64,000 nt of DNA from Kordia sp. SMS9 (lineage in GTDB: Bacteria; Bacteroidota; Bacteroidia; Flavobacteriales; Flavobacteriaceae): contig NZ_CP031153.1 in assembly GCF_003352465.1 (NCBI RefSeq), forward strand, positions 4,054,001 through 4,118,000, read 5' to 3'. Shown here one piece after another: positions 61,571-64,000 of this stretch. The position numbers were made by a program, and so were the translations under genes. Positions within the stretch are counted from its first letter, which is position 1; every line of letters starts with the position of its first letter. Below the pieces are notes generated by a model. The model was given only the letters and a program-made list of their open reading frames with translations. It had not been told where the DNA came from and did not search any database.

Positions 61571-62727
61571 TAGTACATAATCGTTTTATGCGCGATTAAT
61601 TTTGTATTCGCTAATACTTCTGCAATTTGTTTTCCAGAGTTTCCATTGCCATAGATATGTTCTGAAAGTCTTCCTTTTGCGTCAATTCGCTCCAAAATTG
61701 CCGATTTAATAGCTTCTTTGTCATATACTGAATCCACTACGTTTTTTCCACGTTGACGTCTATTTTGACGTGTTCCAATATTTACTGTTGGGACACCTAT
61801 AAATGAACATTCACGAATTCCCACACTCGAGTTTCCTACCAAACAATCACAGTTTTTCAATAAATGTAAAAAGTCGTTTGGCTCCATATTTTTGAAAAAA
61901 CGAATGTTTCCAGGATCGAAATTCTCACGATAATAGCGAATTCCGTTGGAAGTTCCATCAGAACCTGCATCTACGTTTGGCCAAAACCAAAACGTTGGTA
62001 TGTTGAGTTCATGAATGGCTTTTAAGGTACATAAAACGTCTTCTCGTGCCGATTTGTAACGATTGGTCTCTGGATGTTGCATTACGACTAAATAACCGTT
62101 AGAAATGTCTAAATCAGCTCCGACACCACCATATTTTTTGATGGGATCAAATTCGTAGTCTGCTGCATCTAAAACTTCTTGGGCAATATCAATCGACGGA
62201 CAACCTGTATTGATCACATAGGCTGGATCTTCGCCTAGTTTTATGACACGATCTTTGGCATCTTGTGAAGCCACTAAGTGTAAATCTGCCAATTTCGTAT
62301 TTGCATGACGCACTTTTTCATCAATATTTCCCGTTACTTCTCCGCCTTGAATGTGCACTAACGGAATGTTTTGATATGCTGCTGCAATGCTTGTCGCAAT
62401 GGTTTCAAAACGATCGGCAATGGTAATAACAGCATCGGGTTTTAGGTTGTAAAATACGTTTGAAAGTTCCATGACACCTAAACCTGTCGTTTTTGCCATT
62501 GCGGTTGGGTTTTCACCTTCCAACACCATAAAAACCTTTTCATCAATCTTGAAACCATCATTTTCAATGACATTGACAGCATTTCCATACCGACCTAATA
62601 ATGCAGAACCTGCCACCACCAATTGCAATTCTAACTTTGGATGCTCTTGAATCGCTTTCAGCGCAGTTTTAATTCTACTATACGATGGTCGCGCGGTGAC
62701 TACGGCACATATTTTTCGTTTGTTCAT
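61570..62727 (-). CDS. neuC: Hydrolysing UDP-GlcNAc 2-epimerase (NeuC/LegG type)
   Basis: 385 residues. NeuC-type start KICAVVTARPSYSRIKTALKAI, ADRFETIATSIAAAYQNIPLVHIQGGEVTGNIDEKVRH (the catalytic region) and GNSSVGIRECSFIGVPTVNIGTRQ. It converts UDP-GlcNAc (or UDP-diacetylbacillosamine in LegG) to a free 2-epimer used by NeuB/LegI. 265 bases of repeat-containing sequence precede it. Confidence 0.93.
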   Translation of the reverse strand: MNKRKICAVVTARPSYSRIKTALKAIQEHPKLELQLVVAGSALLGRYGNAVNVIENDGFKIDEKVFMVLEGENPTAMAKTTGLGVMELSNVFYNLKPDAVITIADRFETIATSIAAAYQNIPLVHIQGGEVTGNIDEKVRHANTKLADLHLVASQDAKDRVIKLGEDPAYVINTGCPSIDIAQEVLDAADYEFDPIKKYGGVGADLDISNGYLVVMQHPETNRYKSAREDVLCTLKAIHELNIPTFWFWPNVDAGSDGTSNGIRYYRENFDPGNIRFFKNMEPNDFLHLLKNCDCLVGNSSVGIRECSFIGVPTVNIGTRQNRRQRGKNVVDSVYDKEAIKSAILERIDAKGRLSEHIYGNGNSGKQIAEVLANTKLIAHKTIMY

Positions 62728-62992
62728 TCTCTGTCTAGCTTTTAGCTGTTGGCCACTGGCTTTTGGCTTTTTGTTGATTTGTCTTTCTGTTTATTCGTTG
62801 TATTCTTGACGTCAGTTCAAGTGATTTTTTGTCATATCGAGCGCAGTCGAGATAGACAGAAAATTGTATCGAGAACTACTTCTAAATCAAAACGCTTTTT
62901 TTCTTAGCTGTTCTCGATACAAATTTGTCATACAAATTCACTCGAACTGACGTTTACGTAATTTAAAATTTAGCATTCATAACTTCAAAGCA
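62728..62992. other. Intergenic region with long imperfect palindrome
   Basis: No gene is seen between neuB and neuC. It contains the inverted repeat at 62809-62953. Confidence 0.6.
62809..62953. repeat. Long imperfect inverted repeat, contains dispersed element copy B
   Basis: Outer arms of 16 bp (62809-62824 with 62938-62953, one mismatch) and inner arms of 13-14 bp (62864-62877 with 62909-62922), plus a central CGAGCGCAGTCGAG palindrome (62838-62851). The right half matches the element at 49473-49534. Confidence 0.8.
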
Positions 62993-63997
62993 TCAAACAA
63001 AATCTTCCTCATTCAAAAAATCCCATTGTTTCATATCGTTTTTCAGCTTTTTCCCGATGACTTCTTGAAATTTAGACGCTAGAATTCCGTAATTTTTAGG
63101 CTTTTTAGCTTCTAAATCGTTGAATGTTAAGACATGTCCTTTTGGCAAATTTTTGTTGATGGCTAACGATTTTTCAAAGATTTTCTTGAGTTCTGAATAG
63201 TGTGAGTTGTCTTTTTTATTTATGGGATGATTCAACGCTTGGTCAATGTTTCTGATGGCGTTGACTAGTTTGGTAGTTTCTGAAAATGTAAGTGACGATT
63301 TTGCATCAGGCCCAAACATTTCTTTGTCAAATACTGCATGAAATTCCAAGATTTCCGCACCCAACGTCGCTGCAGCAATTCCCGCTTCGATTCCTGAGGA
63401 ATGATCAGAGAATCCAATTTTTACGTTATAACGATCTTTGAGTTCTTGAATTACATTCAACCCAAATTGCGTTGGCGCTGTTGGATACGAAGTTGTACAT
63501 TGTAAAATGGAGAATTCGCAGTTTTTTTCGTTGAGAAAAGCGACGGTTTCATCCAATTCTGCAAACGAACTCATGCCCGATGAAATGATGATCGGTTTTC
63601 CCGTGTTTGCTATTTTTTCTAACAATAGAAAGTTGTTCACTTCTCCAGAACCTACTTTATAGCACGACACACCTACTTCTTCCAACAAATCTACAGCTGC
63701 ATTGCTGAATGGTGACGATAAAAAGTCCAATCCGACTTCATCACAATGTGCTTTTAATTCTTTCCATTGTGGCAAGGAGAATTCCATACGTTGCCAGTAT
63801 TCGTAGCGTGTTGCATCTTGCTTGGAAAATTTTACCCGAAAAGGTTCATGCATGCTACTTTCCGCCGCAGCGATATGCGTTTGAAATTTAATAGCATCCG
63901 CGCCCGTTTTTGCCACCGCATCAATATAGGCATGCGCCATTCCTAAACTTCCGTCATGTGCTTGCGCGATTTCTGCTATGATGTAGGTTTTTTTCAA
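62993..63997 (-). CDS. neuB: N-acetylneuraminate synthase-like (NeuB) enzyme
   Basis: 334 residues (start may lie just outside the window). KKTYIIAEIAQAHDGSLGMAHAYID is the NeuB TIM-barrel start; GADAIKFQTH, FLSSPFSNAAVDLLEEVGVSCYKVGSGE and IGFSDHSSG follow, then a C-terminal SAF-like segment (KGHVLTFNDLEAKKP). It condenses a 6-carbon amino sugar with phosphoenolpyruvate to a nonulosonic acid. The first codon seen is TTG at 63997, three bases from the window end, so an upstream ATG past 64000 is possible. Confidence 0.92.
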   Translation of the reverse strand: MKKTYIIAEIAQAHDGSLGMAHAYIDAVAKTGADAIKFQTHIAAAESSMHEPFRVKFSKQDATRYEYWQRMEFSLPQWKELKAHCDEVGLDFLSSPFSNAAVDLLEEVGVSCYKVGSGEVNNFLLLEKIANTGKPIIISSGMSSFAELDETVAFLNEKNCEFSILQCTTSYPTAPTQFGLNVIQELKDRYNVKIGFSDHSSGIEAGIAAATLGAEILEFHAVFDKEMFGPDAKSSLTFSETTKLVNAIRNIDQALNHPINKKDNSHYSELKKIFEKSLAINKNLPKGHVLTFNDLEAKKPKNYGILASKFQEVIGKKLKNDMKQWDFLNEEDFV

Positions 63998-64000
63998 TGG

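Noticed and set aside
1..64000. CRISPR array, rRNA, tRNA, insertion sequence or prophage genes
   Set aside because: I looked for regularly spaced repeats, tRNA cloverleaf cores and transposase/integrase proteins and saw none; the tandem repeats present have no spacers.

Overview
The window looks like a chromosomal segment of a marine member of the Flavobacteriaceae (Bacteroidota), possibly close to Kordia. I infer this from the low GC content, the TAnnTTTG-type promoter words, and the protein families present: a PorV-like type IX secretion protein, a fused E1 alpha/beta branched-chain dehydrogenase, a GG-leader class I lanthipeptide-like precursor, YfiT/DinB and LytTR proteins. I could not run a search, so the genus is a guess. 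I saw no rRNA, tRNA, CRISPR array, transposase or phage structural gene.

Layout. 1-3.5 kb: the end of an Old Yellow Enzyme reductase, a lipoprotein, a berberine-bridge-type FAD oxidase and an NTF2-like secreted protein. 3.8-11.3 kb: an M50 protease with TPRs, then a plus-strand run with a BlaI repressor, an M56 receptor fused to an M23 hydrolase, a second M23-LysM hydrolase, two envelope proteins, a LytTR regulator and a membrane acyltransferase. 11.4-18.4 kb: branched-chain 2-oxoacid dehydrogenase E1, a 2OG-Fe(II) oxygenase behind a structured leader, and a compact operon SUI1 - DUF1835 - nucleoside phosphorylase - cytoplasmic substrate-binding protein. 18.6-33.2 kb: mostly housekeeping genes (ung, mutS2, csaA-like, thioredoxin-like, DinB, cyclophilin-FKBP fusion, a TPR histidine kinase/response regulator pair, recQ, kdsD, tatC, lptB). 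33.3-38.1 kb: a beta-helix protein, pssA, a PorV2-like protein, an Lnb-like protein and an orphan lanthipeptide-like precursor.

38.4-64 kb is one large surface-polysaccharide locus, almost entirely on the minus strand with many overlapping stop/start junctions. It reads from neuB at the right edge to a WbaP-type initiating sugar-phosphate transferase. It encodes synthesis and CMP activation of a nonulosonic acid (NeuB, NeuC, NeuA), an MBOAT/SGNH pair likely to O-acylate the glycan, a PP-loop amidotransferase-like protein, about nine glycosyltransferases, two FkbM methyltransferases, a Wzy/O-antigen-ligase-type protein and a CapK-like adenylate-forming enzyme. No Wzx flippase or ABC exporter lies in the window, so the locus probably continues past base 64000.

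The most useful leads are regulatory or organisational. They are: paired dyads in front of blaI; an 18-bp direct repeat spaced by two helical turns between the LytTR gene and the acyltransferase promoter; a nested symmetric hairpin leader in front of the 2OG oxygenase; competing hairpins upstream of a 54-residue lipoprotein; the translation-factor/phosphorylase/binding-protein operon; and the lone lanthipeptide precursor.
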